From: Puniceibacterium antarcticum
Lineage (GTDB): Bacteria; Pseudomonadota; Alphaproteobacteria; Rhodobacterales; Rhodobacteraceae
Direction of reading: 5' to 3'
Length of the DNA: 64,000 nucleotides
Assembly: GCF_002760615.1 (NCBI RefSeq)
Contig: NZ_AWWI01000047.1
Span: 1 to 64,000, forward strand
Below are positions 26,564 to 37,047 of the stretch, piece by piece. Made by a program: the position numbers and the translations under genes. Position 1 is the first letter of the stretch. Each line of letters opens with the position of its first letter. Under the pieces are notes generated by a model. That model was not told where the DNA came from, ran no database searches, and saw only the letters and a list, made by a program, of their open reading frames with translations.

Positions 26564-26578
26564 TTAACAATCAGTTAG
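26564..26578. promoter_or_regulatory. CtrA-like box between fliF and fliL
   Basis: TTAA-N7-TTAG, seven of eight bases of the CtrA consensus TTAA-N7-TTAA, lies in the 120-nt divergent region. A TATAAC hexamer at 26591-26596 could be the -10 of the fliL promoter. CtrA controls flagellar genes in Rhodobacterales. Confidence 0.5.
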
Positions 26579-26622
26579 TCCCTGCCAGTCTATAACGGAG
26601 TCGACGACAGAAAGGGTTTAGA

Positions 26623-27123
26623 ATGACTGACGCCGCCGTGCCTGAAGAAAAGAAAGAAAAGAAACCGTCCAAACTGCCCCTGATCATCGGCGTCGTGCTG
26701 GCGGTTCTGGGCGGAGGTGGCGGATTCTTCGCAGTCTCTTCTGGGCTGTTGTTCGGCGGCGGCGATCATGGCGAAACCACACATGCGGAGGAAGATCCCA
26801 TCGTGCCGTCCGGTCCGCTGCCGGACATTTCTTTCGTGTCGCTGCCGCAGGTCGTCGTGTCACTGGCCCCCGGTTCGCAAAGCAAAAACCTTATCTTCCG
26901 GGCGGATCTCGAGGTTCCGAAAGACAAGGTCGCGGATGTCCAGCTGATCGTTCCGCGAATGGTGGATGTTCTCAACAGCTACCTGCGGGCGCTGGAGCCA
27001 AAAGACCTCGAACAACCTGCCTCCCTGGCCAGACTGCGCGCCCAGATGCTGCGCCGCATACAGCTTGTTGCCGGAGAAGACCGTGTGCGTGACCTGTTGG
27101 TCATGGAATTTGTACTGAACTGA
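26623..27123 (+). CDS. fliL: Flagellar basal body-associated protein FliL
   Basis: 166 residues: a short lysine-rich cytoplasmic start (EEKKEKKPSK), one membrane helix (about residues 17-39), and a periplasmic domain with FVSLPQVVVSLAPGSQSKNLIFRADLEV and a C-terminal RDLLVMEFVLN. FliL forms rings around the stator units and raises torque. It heads a rightward operon with two small motility genes. Confidence 0.93.
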   Translation: MTDAAVPEEKKEKKPSKLPLIIGVVLAVLGGGGGFFAVSSGLLFGGGDHGETTHAEEDPIVPSGPLPDISFVSLPQVVVSLAPGSQSKNLIFRADLEVPKDKVADVQLIVPRMVDVLNSYLRALEPKDLEQPASLARLRAQMLRRIQLVAGEDRVRDLLVMEFVLN

Positions 27124-27135
27124 AAGGGGACAAGA

Positions 27136-27504
27136 ATGGAGCTTGTCGCAGATATCTTGCTGGTTTCCGGGGCGCTTGGGGCGGGGTTCTACTGCTTTGT
27201 CCTGGCGCGCCGGCTGACCCGTTTCAACGATCTGGAATCCGGGGTCGGCGGCGCCGTTGCGGTGCTCTCTGCCCAGGTGGACGATCTGACGCGGACACTG
27301 GCCGCCGCACAGAAAAGCGCGGGGGTCTCCTCGTCTTCGCTGACCGAACTGACCGAACGGGCAGAGGATGTGGCCAAACGGCTTGAGCTGATGGTGGCGT
27401 CGATGCACGATCTGCCGCCCCAGCACCCCATACCGGAGCCGACACCACCGTCACAGGAACCGGTTTTTTCGCGCCGCATGATGCAGTCAGGATCTTCAAG
27501 ATGA
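27136..27504 (+). CDS. Small membrane-anchored flagellar operon protein (DUF6468-like)
   Basis: 122 residues. An N-terminal helix (ADILLVSGALGAGFYCFVLA) anchors the protein, then LARRLTRFNDLESGVGGAV and a heptad-rich stretch (about residues 40-90) suggest a coiled coil; the tail is proline-rich. I associate this pattern with DUF6468, found beside fliL and motE in alphaproteobacteria, from memory. It overlaps the motE-like gene by 4 nt. Function unknown; a stator or export accessory is the best guess. Confidence 0.75.
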   Translation: MELVADILLVSGALGAGFYCFVLARRLTRFNDLESGVGGAVAVLSAQVDDLTRTLAAAQKSAGVSSSSLTELTERAEDVAKRLELMVASMHDLPPQHPIPEPTPPSQEPVFSRRMMQSGSSR

Positions 27505-28103
27505 GCGCGAAGGGACAGCCGAAAAAAGCCCGCAAGCCCAGACGGCGCATGCGCGGTTCGCTCGCGGTGATCGGCGGATTGCTGATCTCTTCGGCGCTGG
27601 TGCGAATCGGCAGCGATGCCAGCCAGGCCTTCGCACGGGAAACCGCCCCCCCGACGGAGCAGGCAGCCGGGGAGGCGGCTGCCTGCACTTCGGAGGCTGA
27701 TATCGCGCCGATCCTTGCGGCTCTCAACGAACGCGAGGACGGCCTCAAGAAACGCGAATCTGATATCCGCAAGCGGATGCAGGCGCTTTCGGTGGCTGAA
27801 ACCGAAATCGATCGCAAAATGTCCGCTCTGGTCGCAGCCGAGGAAAAGTTGCGCGGCACGATCGCACTTGCCGACACGGCGGCCGAGGACGATCTGACCA
27901 AACTCACCGACGTCTATGCAACGATGAAACCCAAGCAGGCCGCTGCCCTGTTCGAGGAGATGGATCCGGAATTCTCAGCCGGTTTTCTGGGCCGGATGCG
28001 GCCCGACGCCGCGGCGGCCATCATGGCCGGCCTCAGCCCCACGGCGGCCTACACGATCTCGGTCATTCTGGCCGGACGAAATGCCGAAGTGCCCAAGCAG
28101 TAG
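27501..28103 (+). CDS. motE: MotE-like flagellar/stator chaperone (MgtE N-terminal-like fold)
   Basis: 200 residues. A basic start (KGQPKKARKPRRRMRG) precedes one membrane helix (about residues 24-42), then a periplasmic coiled coil (EREDGLKKRESDIRKRMQAL to the KLRGTI region) and a terminal domain LTDVYATMKPKQAAALFEEM with PDAAAAIMAGLSP. This last part is the MgtE-N-like repeat seen in MotE, which in Sinorhizobium stabilises the motility protein MotC. Its place after fliL fits. Whether it does the same job here is unknown. Confidence 0.75.
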   Translation: MSAKGQPKKARKPRRRMRGSLAVIGGLLISSALVRIGSDASQAFARETAPPTEQAAGEAAACTSEADIAPILAALNEREDGLKKRESDIRKRMQALSVAETEIDRKMSALVAAEEKLRGTIALADTAAEDDLTKLTDVYATMKPKQAAALFEEMDPEFSAGFLGRMRPDAAAAIMAGLSPTAAYTISVILAGRNAEVPKQ

Positions 28104-28276
28104 GCCCGAATGCCGCCTTCTGACGATCCGCTGGCCGGAGCGTGACGGGCGACGAGGGTAGGACGTGCGCACCGCGGGCGCTTATGACAAGGCGCCTGCA
28201 CATCGGCTATGTCCGCGCGTCAGGTTGACTTTGCCGGGCAAGGCGATAGGCAGAGCCAAGGCCGGATGCCCGGCAT

Positions 28277-28984
28277 TTGGAGGCGGAGGCCCTGACAAAG
28301 AGCCACTGGATATCAGATCTGAAGTGGTTGCGCGCCTGCCAGCAGACACGCAGCCAGCGCACGCGCGCGGCCTTGCTTGACGCAGCGGAAACGCTTTTTT
28401 CCGAACACGGCGTGGACGCGGCCTCGGTCGCCGAGATTGCATCGCTTGCGGGGTGTTCGGTCGGATCAGTCTACCATCACTTTCGCGACAAGACGGCCCT
28501 GCTGCATGCGATCATGGATCGGCTGGCGTCAGAGAGCCAGAGCGCGATTGCGATGGCCATCTCTGCGGATCGCTGGAAGGGCGCCCCGATCTGCGCCATC
28601 CTTCAGGGCTATCTGGAATTCTCGCTGGAGGTTGCGCACACCCGGCCCGGGCTGCGGGTCATGGACATGCCTGAGGTCCGGCAGGCGGGATTCATCGCGG
28701 ACCGCATCATAGCGGTCAAGCAAGAGATGCAGGATGGATTTTACCGGCTCCTTCACGACCGGCGCGACGAAATCGGGCATTCCAACCCGGATCTGGCCAT
28801 TCGGCTGGTGCTGGACCTGCTTGTCGGCATGCTTAAGAACCGCGCAAATGCCTTTCCTTACCCCCTGCAGTTGGCCGACACGCCCGACGATATCTTTGTA
28901 ACAGAGGTGGTCCGGGCCGCCTCTGCCTATCTGCAGCTCAAAAAAAATGTGCAGCGCCCTTCCCCCGGGCCGGACGGTATCTAG
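28277..28984 (+). CDS. TetR-family transcriptional regulator
   Basis: Up to 235 residues. The N-terminal helix-turn-helix is clear: TRAALLDAAETLFSEHGVDA, then SVAEIASLAGCSVGSVYHHFRDKTALL. The ligand domain is unlike any specific group I know. The start is uncertain: TTG 28277 has no ribosome site before it, and another TTG lies at 28328 close to the domain edge. It lies 167 nt upstream of the iorAB-like genes in the same direction, so it may regulate them. It is also the first gene of the non-flagellar segment. Confidence 0.8.
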   Translation: MEAEALTKSHWISDLKWLRACQQTRSQRTRAALLDAAETLFSEHGVDAASVAEIASLAGCSVGSVYHHFRDKTALLHAIMDRLASESQSAIAMAISADRWKGAPICAILQGYLEFSLEVAHTRPGLRVMDMPEVRQAGFIADRIIAVKQEMQDGFYRLLHDRRDEIGHSNPDLAIRLVLDLLVGMLKNRANAFPYPLQLADTPDDIFVTEVVRAASAYLQLKKNVQRPSPGPDGI

Positions 28985-28997
28985 GTTTTCTGCTATT

Positions 28998-29147
28998 ATG
29001 CCTTTTGACGGCTATAAACCACTTGCAGAAACTGAACCCGAGTTCGGATTCAGTATTTACAGAGACTGGAAGATCCCGCACTACGCCTCACTGCCCAGGG
29101 CAGCGGCGTTGCGTCGGCTGAACACGGACAACCAGAACAAGGGATAG
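28998..29147 (+). CDS. Possible small protein upstream of iorA
   Basis: A 49-codon open frame starts at ATG 28998, 14 nt after the tetR stop, and ends 4 nt before the iorA start. The peptide begins MPFDGYKPLAETEPEFGF and is rich in aromatic and charged residues, with a later DWKIPHYASLPRA. It matches nothing I recognise. The tight join to iorA and a length that fills the gap argue for a real gene or leader peptide. No strong ribosome site is visible, and it could also be a remnant of a larger gene. Confidence 0.3.
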   Translation: MPFDGYKPLAETEPEFGFSIYRDWKIPHYASLPRAAALRRLNTDNQNKG

Positions 29148-29151
29148 GGTG

Positions 29152-29610
29152 ATGACGACATTCACGATCAACGGCAAGGACGTCACCGTCGATGTCGAAG
29201 CGGACACACCACTTTTGTGGGTGGTGCGGGACGAACTGCGCCTGACGGGCAGCAAGTTCGGCTGCGGCGTCGCGCAGTGTGGCGCCTGCACGATGATGGT
29301 CGACGGCATGCCGCGCCGGACCTGTGTCACACCGGTCGGCACCGTCGACGGATCCAGCATCGAGACGATCGAGGGCCTTGAAGGCCCCGAGGTCGCGGCG
29401 ATCACCGCCGCCTGGGAAGGCTTGGATGTACCGCAATGCGGCTGGTGCCAGTCGGGCCAGATCGTCAGCGCAACCGCGCTGTTGCGTGAAATTCCCAAAC
29501 CGACCGATGATGATATCGACGCGGCGATGGCCGGCAATGTCTGCCGCTGCGCCACTTATGTGCGGATCCGTCAGGCCATCCATGACGCCGCCGATTCGAT
29601 GGAGGGCTGA
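29152..29610 (+). CDS. iorA: Isoquinoline 1-oxidoreductase-like [2Fe-2S] subunit
   Basis: 152 residues, two-domain iron-sulfur subunit of the xanthine oxidase family. The plant-ferredoxin-type cluster uses Cys38, Cys43, Cys46 and Cys58 (CGVAQCGAC, then RRTC). The second, all-helical cluster domain has Cys96/Cys99 (CGWCQSGQ) and Cys131/Cys133 (CRC). All eight cysteines are present. It passes electrons from the molybdenum subunit encoded next (4 nt later). ATG 29152 was preferred to GTG 29149. Confidence 0.9.
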   Translation: MTTFTINGKDVTVDVEADTPLLWVVRDELRLTGSKFGCGVAQCGACTMMVDGMPRRTCVTPVGTVDGSSIETIEGLEGPEVAAITAAWEGLDVPQCGWCQSGQIVSATALLREIPKPTDDDIDAAMAGNVCRCATYVRIRQAIHDAADSMEG

Positions 29611-29613
29611 GCC

Positions 29614-31788
29614 ATGACTTTACAGAACCGCAGACAATTTCTGGCCACCGGCGCCGGCCTCGTGATCGGCTTTGCCCTGCCGATGAAGGGGCGGGCGCAA
29701 TCGGGTGCCGCCGCTGTCATGACCAAGGACGGTGTCGGCGCAGCCACCTTTGCGCCCAATGCCTTTGTGCGGATCGCGCCGGACAACACCGTGACGGTGA
29801 TGATCAAGCATATCGAATTCGGTCAGGGACCCTTTACCGGCCTTGCCACCCTTGTCGCCGAAGAGCTGGATGCCAGCTGGGACCAGATGCGCGCCGAATC
29901 CGCGCCGGCCAATGATGACCTTTACAAGAACCTGTTCTTTGGTCTGCAGGGCACGGGCGGGTCCACGGCGATGGCCAATTCCTACACCCAGATGCGTCAG
30001 GCCGGTGCTGCCGCCCGCGCGATGCTGGTCGCGGCAGCGGCCGAGACCTGGGGAGTGCCGGCCGCCGAGATCACCGTCGCTGATGGTGTAATTTTACACG
30101 GCGACAGCGGACAGTCGGCCTCCTTTGGCGAAATGGCCGAAGCTGCTGCACAACAGCAGGTTCCGGTTGAACCTGCCCTGAAGAACCCCAGCGAGTTCAA
30201 GCTGATCGGGACGGATCGACCCAAACTCGACACCGCTGCAAAGTCCAACGGCACGGCCATTTTCACCATGGATGTGTACCGCGACGGCATGCAGACCGTG
30301 GTGGTCAAGCATCCTGATGTGATCGGGGCCACTGTCATCTCCTTTGATGATACGGAGGCGCTGAAGGTCAAAGGGGTCGAGGCCGTCCGCCAGATCCCGC
30401 AGGGCATCGCGGTCTATGCAACCTCCACCGGGGCCGCGCTCAAGGGGCGTAGCCTGCTGACGGTGGAATGGGACATGTCCAAGGCCGAAACGCGGTCCAG
30501 CGATCAGATCTATGCCGAATTTTCCAAGGCGGCCACGCGCGACGGCGGTATCGTCGTTGAGGAGACGGGCGATTCCGGCACCGCGATCAAGGGCGCCGAG
30601 ACACTGCACGAGGCAGAGTTCCACTTTCCCTATCTGGCCCATGCGCCGATGGAGCCGCTGGACGCGGTGCTGGAGCTGAAGGACGGCAAGGTCGAGATGT
30701 GGATGGGGGCGCAATTCCCCGGTATCGACAGAGGGGCCGTCGCCAAGACGCTGGATGTCAGCGGCGAGGATGTCACGCTGAACGTCATGCTGGCCGGCGG
30801 CAGCTTTGGCCGACGCGCACAGACCATTCCGCAGATCGGGCTTGAGATTGCAGCCATCGCCAAGGCGGCGGGCGGCGACGGGGCTTGGAAACTTGTCTGG
30901 ACCCGGGAGGATGACCTGACCGGCGGATTCTATCGCCCGCTGACCGTGCACAAGCTGCGCGCCGGTCTGGACGGTGATGGCAACATCGTCGGCTGGGAAA
31001 ATACCGTCGCCAACCAGTCCATCATGCTCGACACCTTTATGGATCAGGGAAATTCCGGCGGCAAGGATCCGACCTCTTACGAGGGGTCGACCAATATGCC
31101 GTATGATCTGCCCGCGAAACGGGTGAACTGGGTGCGCATGCAAAACCCGATGTCCGTGCTCTGGTGGCGCTCGGTCGGGCACACCCATACTGCCTATGCG
31201 ACAGAGGTTTTCCTGGATGAACTGCTGGAAAAGGCCAGGAAGGACCCCGTTCAGGGCCGGCTGGATCTGCTGAGTTCAGAGGCCGGGCGGCACCGCGCCG
31301 TTCTGGAACGGGTGGCTGAAATGGCCGGCTGGGATGGCGAAAAGGTCAAGGGTGACCGCGCCTATGGTGTGGCGGTGGTCGAAAGCTTCAACACCTATGT
31401 GGCGCAGATTGCCGAGGTGTCCAATGTCGATGGTCTGCCCCGGGTGCACAAGGTATGGGTTGCGGTAGATTGCGGCGTTGCGGTCAATCCAAACGTGATC
31501 CGCGCGCAGGTCGAAGGGGCCATAGGCTATGGCCTGGGCACGGCGCTGTTCAATGAACTCACCTTGCTGGACGGGGGCGAGGTGGCGCAAAAGAACTTTG
31601 ACACCTATCGCATGCTGCGCATCCACGAGATGCCCGAGGTCGAGGTTGCGATCCTCAAGAGCCTGGCCGACCCCACCGGCATCGGAGAGCCGGGAACCCC
31701 CCCGATTGCCCCCGCGGTCGCCAATGCTTGGCGCGCGCTGACCGGACAGGCCGTGCGCCGTCTTCCCTTTACTGCTGCAGGTGCCTGA
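29614..31788 (+). CDS. iorB: Isoquinoline 1-oxidoreductase-like molybdopterin subunit
   Basis: 724 residues. It begins with a twin-arginine signal ([19 protein letters not shown]), so the folded complex is exported to the periplasm. The molybdopterin-binding region includes GGSFGRRAQ and the C-terminal [15 protein letters not shown] with the catalytic glutamate. The fold is the IorB/aldehyde-oxidase-B type, not the single-chain xanthine dehydrogenase type. There is no FAD subunit gene; a dihaem cytochrome c gene follows without a gap and is the likely electron acceptor. Substrates of this family are N-heterocycles or aldehydes; which one is used here cannot be read. Confidence 0.88.
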   Translation: MTLQNRRQFLATGAGLVIGFALPMKGRAQSGAAAVMTKDGVGAATFAPNAFVRIAPDNTVTVMIKHIEFGQGPFTGLATLVAEELDASWDQMRAESAPANDDLYKNLFFGLQGTGGSTAMANSYTQMRQAGAAARAMLVAAAAETWGVPAAEITVADGVILHGDSGQSASFGEMAEAAAQQQVPVEPALKNPSEFKLIGTDRPKLDTAAKSNGTAIFTMDVYRDGMQTVVVKHPDVIGATVISFDDTEALKVKGVEAVRQIPQGIAVYATSTGAALKGRSLLTVEWDMSKAETRSSDQIYAEFSKAATRDGGIVVEETGDSGTAIKGAETLHEAEFHFPYLAHAPMEPLDAVLELKDGKVEMWMGAQFPGIDRGAVAKTLDVSGEDVTLNVMLAGGSFGRRAQTIPQIGLEIAAIAKAAGGDGAWKLVWTREDDLTGGFYRPLTVHKLRAGLDGDGNIVGWENTVANQSIMLDTFMDQGNSGGKDPTSYEGSTNMPYDLPAKRVNWVRMQNPMSVLWWRSVGHTHTAYATEVFLDELLEKARKDPVQGRLDLLSSEAGRHRAVLERVAEMAGWDGEKVKGDRAYGVAVVESFNTYVAQIAEVSNVDGLPRVHKVWVAVDCGVAVNPNVIRAQVEGAIGYGLGTALFNELTLLDGGEVAQKNFDTYRMLRIHEMPEVEVAILKSLADPTGIGEPGTPPIAPAVANAWRALTGQAVRRLPFTAAGA

Positions 31789-32388
31789 ATGAAACGCCTT
31801 ATCCTTGCCCTAGGCCTGACCCTGACCGGTCCGGCGCTGGCCGACACCGTGAACGGCCTGAAGACCGTTGATGAATTTTCAGCAATCGAAAGCGAGTCCG
31901 AAAGATCCGTCGCAGTCTTTCAGGAGATGATGAAAGTCATCGAAAGCCCGCGCTGCCTGAACTGCCACCCCCGAGGGGATTCGCCGCTTCAGGGGGATGA
32001 CATGCATGTGCACATGCCCCCCGTCCAGCGTGGCGCCGCAGACTTTGGCGCGCCGGGGATGTATTGCACCACCTGCCACGGTTCCCAGAACGTCGCCTTT
32101 GCCACCGGGGCTGGGTCGATCCCCGGGCATACGCCCTGGCAGCTGGCTCCGATCGAGATGGCCTGGGTCGGCAAGACCGCGCCGGAAATCTGTGACCAGC
32201 TCAAGGATCCCGCGCGCAACGGCGATCGATCCTTGGCGGAAATTCACGAACATATGGCCGAAGATGGTCTGGTCGGCTGGGGCTGGGAGCCCGGAAAGGG
32301 GCGCACCCCCGCCCCGGGCAATCAACAGGTGCTGGGCGAGCTGGTTCAGGCCTGGATCGACACCGGCGCCATGTGCCCGGAAAGCTAA
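31789..32388 (+). CDS. Dihaem periplasmic cytochrome c, partner of IorAB
   Basis: 199 residues with a Sec signal peptide (about residues 1-18, ending PALA) and two CxxCH haem sites: CLNCH (56-60) and CTTCH (93-97). The gene starts on the base after the iorB stop, and a strong terminator follows. Proteins of this type are encoded with IorAB-like hydroxylases and are thought to take electrons from the [2Fe-2S] subunit to the respiratory chain. His and Met residues around HVHMPP may supply distal haem ligands, but this is a guess. Confidence 0.85.
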   Translation: MKRLILALGLTLTGPALADTVNGLKTVDEFSAIESESERSVAVFQEMMKVIESPRCLNCHPRGDSPLQGDDMHVHMPPVQRGAADFGAPGMYCTTCHGSQNVAFATGAGSIPGHTPWQLAPIEMAWVGKTAPEICDQLKDPARNGDRSLAEIHEHMAEDGLVGWGWEPGKGRTPAPGNQQVLGELVQAWIDTGAMCPES

Positions 32389-32406
32389 ACCTTTAGAAAG
32401 GTTGAA

Positions 32407-32444
32407 AGACAGGCCCGGAACGCAGGTTCCGGGCCTGTCTTTTT
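32407..32444 (+). terminator. Rho-independent terminator of the ior operon
   Basis: A perfect 15-bp stem (AGACAGGCCCGGAAC at 32407-32421 and its complement at 32426-32440) with a 4-nt loop, followed by TTTT. It lies 19 nt after the cytochrome c stop. Confidence 0.95.
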
Positions 32445-32557
32445 GTGGGATGGATTGCCGGGCCGGTGCCGCCACCGGCAGCCTCTGCCAACGCATTGTG
32501 CAGCCGCGCCATCAAAACCGGACACAAGGTGCGAAATCGTTTGACACGCCACACGGA

Positions 32558-32580
32558 TGAACCAATCCTTCAATGGTTCA
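32558..32580. promoter_or_regulatory. Inverted repeat at the gntR promoter (candidate operator)
   Basis: TGAACCA (32558-32564) and TGGTTCA (32574-32580) form a perfect 7-bp inverted repeat with a 9-bp centre. A TTGACA hexamer (32541-32546) lies just upstream, so the repeat falls where the -10 region would be, as expected for a repressor site. It also covers the first possible ATG (32557) of gntR, arguing for a later start. Confidence 0.5.
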
Positions 32581-32607
32581 CCCCGATCAGATGCGGGGAC
32601 TGGAACC

Positions 32608-33339
32608 GTGACCGCAACAAGGATGCCCAAAAACGTGCCGCTTTATCTGCGCAAAGCCGAAAATGCCTCAGAGGTGCTGGCACAGGTCCGTCATCTGATC
32701 GAGGCAGGCGGACTCCCAGCGGATGGCAAGCTGCCGACGGAACGGGATTTGTCGGTACAGCTGAACGTCGGGCGCCGCGGGCTGCGCCGGGCGCTGGACG
32801 CGCTTGAGGCCGAAGGACTGATCTGGCGGCGGCAGGGCAAGGGCACGTTCATCGGTCAGCCGCCGGATCCAACGGGCAAGCTTGCCGCCTCGATCAGTGC
32901 AGAGGTGGATCCGCTGAGTGTGATGGAGGCGCGTCTTTGCATCGAACCGGAACTGGCCGCCCTCTGCGCGCTGCGGGCCAAATCCGAGGATGTCGCGCGG
33001 CTGCGCGTGCTGGTGGAGCGGATCGATCAGACCTCGGATGCCGAATCCGCCGAGCTTTGGGATGGATCTCTGCACCGGCTGATCGCGCGGATTGCGGGCA
33101 ATCCGATCCTGCTGACGGCCTTTTCCCTGCTGGACGAGGTGCGTTCGTCGCAGAACTGGCAGGATGAGCGGGACCGCGCACGCTCGCCTGCACAGCGCCA
33201 GCTTTATACCCGGCAGCATCAGTCCATTGTCACGGCCATTGCAGATCAGGATGCAGACGCCGCGCGCGCGCACATGCGCGACCATCTGAGCCATCTGTCC
33301 CGCAGCCTGCAGGTTCTGCGCGAAAAGGATGCGTCATGA
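32608..33339 (+). CDS. GntR-family (FadR subfamily) regulator
   Basis: About 243 residues. The winged helix reads SEVLAQVRHLIEAGGLPADGKLPTERDLSVQLNVGRRGLRRALDAL, then LIWRRQGKGTFIG; the C-terminal all-helical FCD-type domain includes EARLCIEPELAALCA and the histidine-rich turn HQSIVTAIADQDADAARAHMRDHL that binds metal and ligand in this group. I prefer GTG 32608, which has GGGGA upstream; ATG 32557 would place an operator-like repeat inside the gene. It overlaps dppD by 4 nt and so probably regulates the peptide transporter operon. Confidence 0.85.
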   Translation: MTATRMPKNVPLYLRKAENASEVLAQVRHLIEAGGLPADGKLPTERDLSVQLNVGRRGLRRALDALEAEGLIWRRQGKGTFIGQPPDPTGKLAASISAEVDPLSVMEARLCIEPELAALCALRAKSEDVARLRVLVERIDQTSDAESAELWDGSLHRLIARIAGNPILLTAFSLLDEVRSSQNWQDERDRARSPAQRQLYTRQHQSIVTAIADQDADAARAHMRDHLSHLSRSLQVLREKDAS

Positions 33340-34333
33340 AATCCGACACCCCCCTTCTGGACGTGCGCGACCTGTCGATCCGGGTCGCCGGAGTCAAGCC
33401 CCTGCTGGTTGACGGCATTTCCTTTGCCCTCGACCCCGGCCAGACCCTGTGCATTGTCGGAGAAAGCGGGTGCGGCAAAAGCCTGACCTCGCTTGCCCTG
33501 ATGGGGTTGCTGCAGACGCCGCCGCTGTCCATTACAGGCGGTACGGCGCGCTTTGCCGGGCGGGACCTGTTGACCATGACCCGTCAAGAGCTGGGCCATG
33601 TGCGTGGCGACCGCATGGCAATGATCTTTCAGGAACCGATGTCCTCGCTCAACCCCGCGCTGAAGATCGGAGAGCAGATCGCCGAAGCGGTGCGCCGTCA
33701 CAAGGGCGTCGGGCGTGACGCCGCCCGTGCCCGCGCGCTGCAAATGCTGGAACGGGTGCGCATCCCGGCTGCGGCCAGACGGCTGGACGCCTACCCGCAC
33801 GAGCTTTCGGGGGGAATGCGTCAGCGGGTGATGATCGCCATGGCGCTGGCCAATGATCCCGAACTGCTGATCGCAGATGAACCGACAACGGCGCTGGATG
33901 TGACGATTCAGGCTCAGATCCTCGACCTCATGCGCGAATTGCAGGCCGAAACCGGGGCCGCGATGATCCTGATCACTCATGATCTGGGGGTGGTGGCAGA
34001 AATGGCCGATCAGGTCGCGGTGATGTATGCCGGCAGGATCGTGGAAAAGGGCCCGGTGGCACAGATCTTTGATGACCCGCAGCACCCCTATACCATCGGC
34101 CTTATGTCTTCGATGCCGTCACTTGGGGCGCGGGCGGACCGGCTGGTGACCATCCCCGGCGTGGTGCCGCAGGCGGCGGATATGCCTGCAGGCTGTCGTT
34201 TTGCCAGCCGATGCCCGTTCCGCAGCGGGATCTGCGACACCGTTCCGCCGCTGAGCAGCGTCGGCAACGGGCATGACGTCGCCTGCTTTCACGCGCCCCT
34301 GGAACAGGCCCCCAGACCAAAGGCGGTGAGCGC

Positions 34334-34337
<4 letters not shown>
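33336..34337 (+). CDS. dppD: Peptide ABC transporter ATPase (DppD-like)
   Basis: 333 residues. Walker A is GESGCGKSLTSLAL, the signature is LSGGMRQRVMIAMAL, Walker B is LLIADEPTTALDV and the switch is ITHDLGVVAEMAD. The C-terminal cysteine-rich oligopeptide-transport tail is present (CRFASRCPFRSGICD). It works with DppF in a heterodimer that powers import of peptides. The operon gntR-dppD-dppF-SBP-dppB-dppC-ggt-DUF1028 is tight, with 4-nt overlaps. Confidence 0.92.
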
Positions 34338-35472
<1,135 letters not shown>

Positions 35473-35476
<4 letters not shown>

Positions 35477-36984
35477 CCATCAAGAAGACACTTGGCCTTG
35501 CCCTGGCGCTGGGGATCAGCGCGACGGCGCTGCACGCCGCAGACCTGCGCATCGGCCTGCAGGAAGACCCGGATATTCTGGACCCAGATCAGTCGCGCAC
35601 CTTTGTGGGGCGGATCGTCTATGCTTCGCTCTGCGACAAGCTGGTCGATATCACCCCCGATCTTGAGATCATCCCGCAGCTGGCCAGCGGCTGGAGTTGG
35701 TCGGACGACGGGCTGGAACTGACCATGACCCTGCGCGACGACGTCACCTTTCACGACGGCACGCCTTTCAATGCCGAAGCGGTCGTCGCCAATATCGACC
35801 GCAGCAAGAACATGGACGAAAGCCGCCGCAAATCTGAACTGACCTCAATCACCGGAACCGAGGCGGTTGACGACATGACCGTCAAATTCACCCTCGACGC
35901 CCCCGATGCAACGCTGCTGGCGCAGCTGGCCGACCGGGCCGGCATGATGGTGTCCCCCACCGCCGCCAGCGAGGCCGGCGTTGATTTTGGGCTGAACCCC
36001 GTCTGTTCCGGCCCATTCCAGTTTGTCGAGCGGGTGCAGCAGGACCGCATCGTTCTGTCCAAATTCGCTGATTACTGGAACGCCGATGCGTTCAACTTTG
36101 ACAGCGTCATCTTCCTGCCGATCCCCGACACCACCGTGCGTCTGGCGAACCTGCGCTCGGGGGATCTCGACATGCTGGAACGGCTGGCGGCGACTGATGT
36201 GGCCTCGGTTAAGGAAGATGGATCGCTCCTGATGGAACAGGCGGTGTCGCTGGGCTATCAGGGCATCACCGTGAACGTCGCCAATGGTGACCGCGCCGCC
36301 ACCCCGATCGGTGAAAATGCTGCCGTGCGCCGCGCGCTGTCACTGGCCATTGATCGCAACGTGATCAATCAGGTCGTGTTCGAAGGCGCGTTTGCCGCCG
36401 GCAACCAGCCCTTCCCGCCGACCTCGCCCTGGTACAACAAGGACTTCCCGGTGCCCGCGCGGGATGTCGACGCCGCCAAGGAACTGCTGGCAGAGGCCGG
36501 TTATCCCGATGGTGTATCGGTCGAAATTCAGGTGCCCAATAACCCGGTGCAGATGCAGCTGATGCAGGTCGTTCAGGCCATGGCATCCGAGGCCGGGATC
36601 ACCGTCACCCTGCAGGCCAAGGAATTTGCCACCATGCTGTCAGATCAGACGGCCGGCGCCTTTACCGCAAGTCAGGTCGGCTGGTCGGGCCGGGTCGATC
36701 CAGATGGCAACATCCACCAGTTCATGACGACCGATGCGGGGCTGAACGACTCGCATTACTCCAACCCAGAAGTCGATGAGCTGCTGAACGCCGCGCGTGT
36801 GTCCAATGACACGGCCACCCGCAAGGAAAACTACAACGCGGCCCTTGCGATCCTGCAGGAGGATATGCCGATCGTCTATCTCTACCATCAGGCGTGGATC
36901 TGGGCGCTGGATGACAAGATCGACGGCTTTGTCCCCTACCCCGACGGGATGATCCGGCTCGAAGGTGTGTCCTTCAGCGAGTAA
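35473..36984 (+). CDS. Peptide ABC transporter binding protein (SBP family 5)
   Basis: 503 residues with a Sec signal peptide (about 1-22, ending TALHA). Family-5 features are seen: DPDQSRTFVGRIVYASLCDKL near the start and RDDVTFHDGTPFNAEAVVANIDRS. It captures the substrate in the periplasm. Context with gamma-glutamyltransferase suggests glutathione or other gamma-glutamyl peptides, but the family also binds nickel, sugars and opines. ATG 35473 overlaps the dppF stop; an upstream open frame from 35218 lies inside dppF. Confidence 0.9.
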
Positions 36985-36997
36985 CTCGCGACACCAT

Positions 36998-37022
36998 GGC
37001 CCGGCGGCAGGATCGCCGGGCC
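36998..37022 (+). promoter_or_regulatory. Intercistronic hairpin after the binding-protein gene
   Basis: GGCCCGGCG (36998-37006) pairs with CGCCGGGCC (37014-37022) over a 7-nt loop, with no T run. It lies in the 63-nt gap before dppB. Such hairpins often stabilise the upstream message, giving more binding protein than permease. Confidence 0.65.
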
Positions 37023-37047
37023 TGACCCTTATTTCGGAGCCTGCCCA

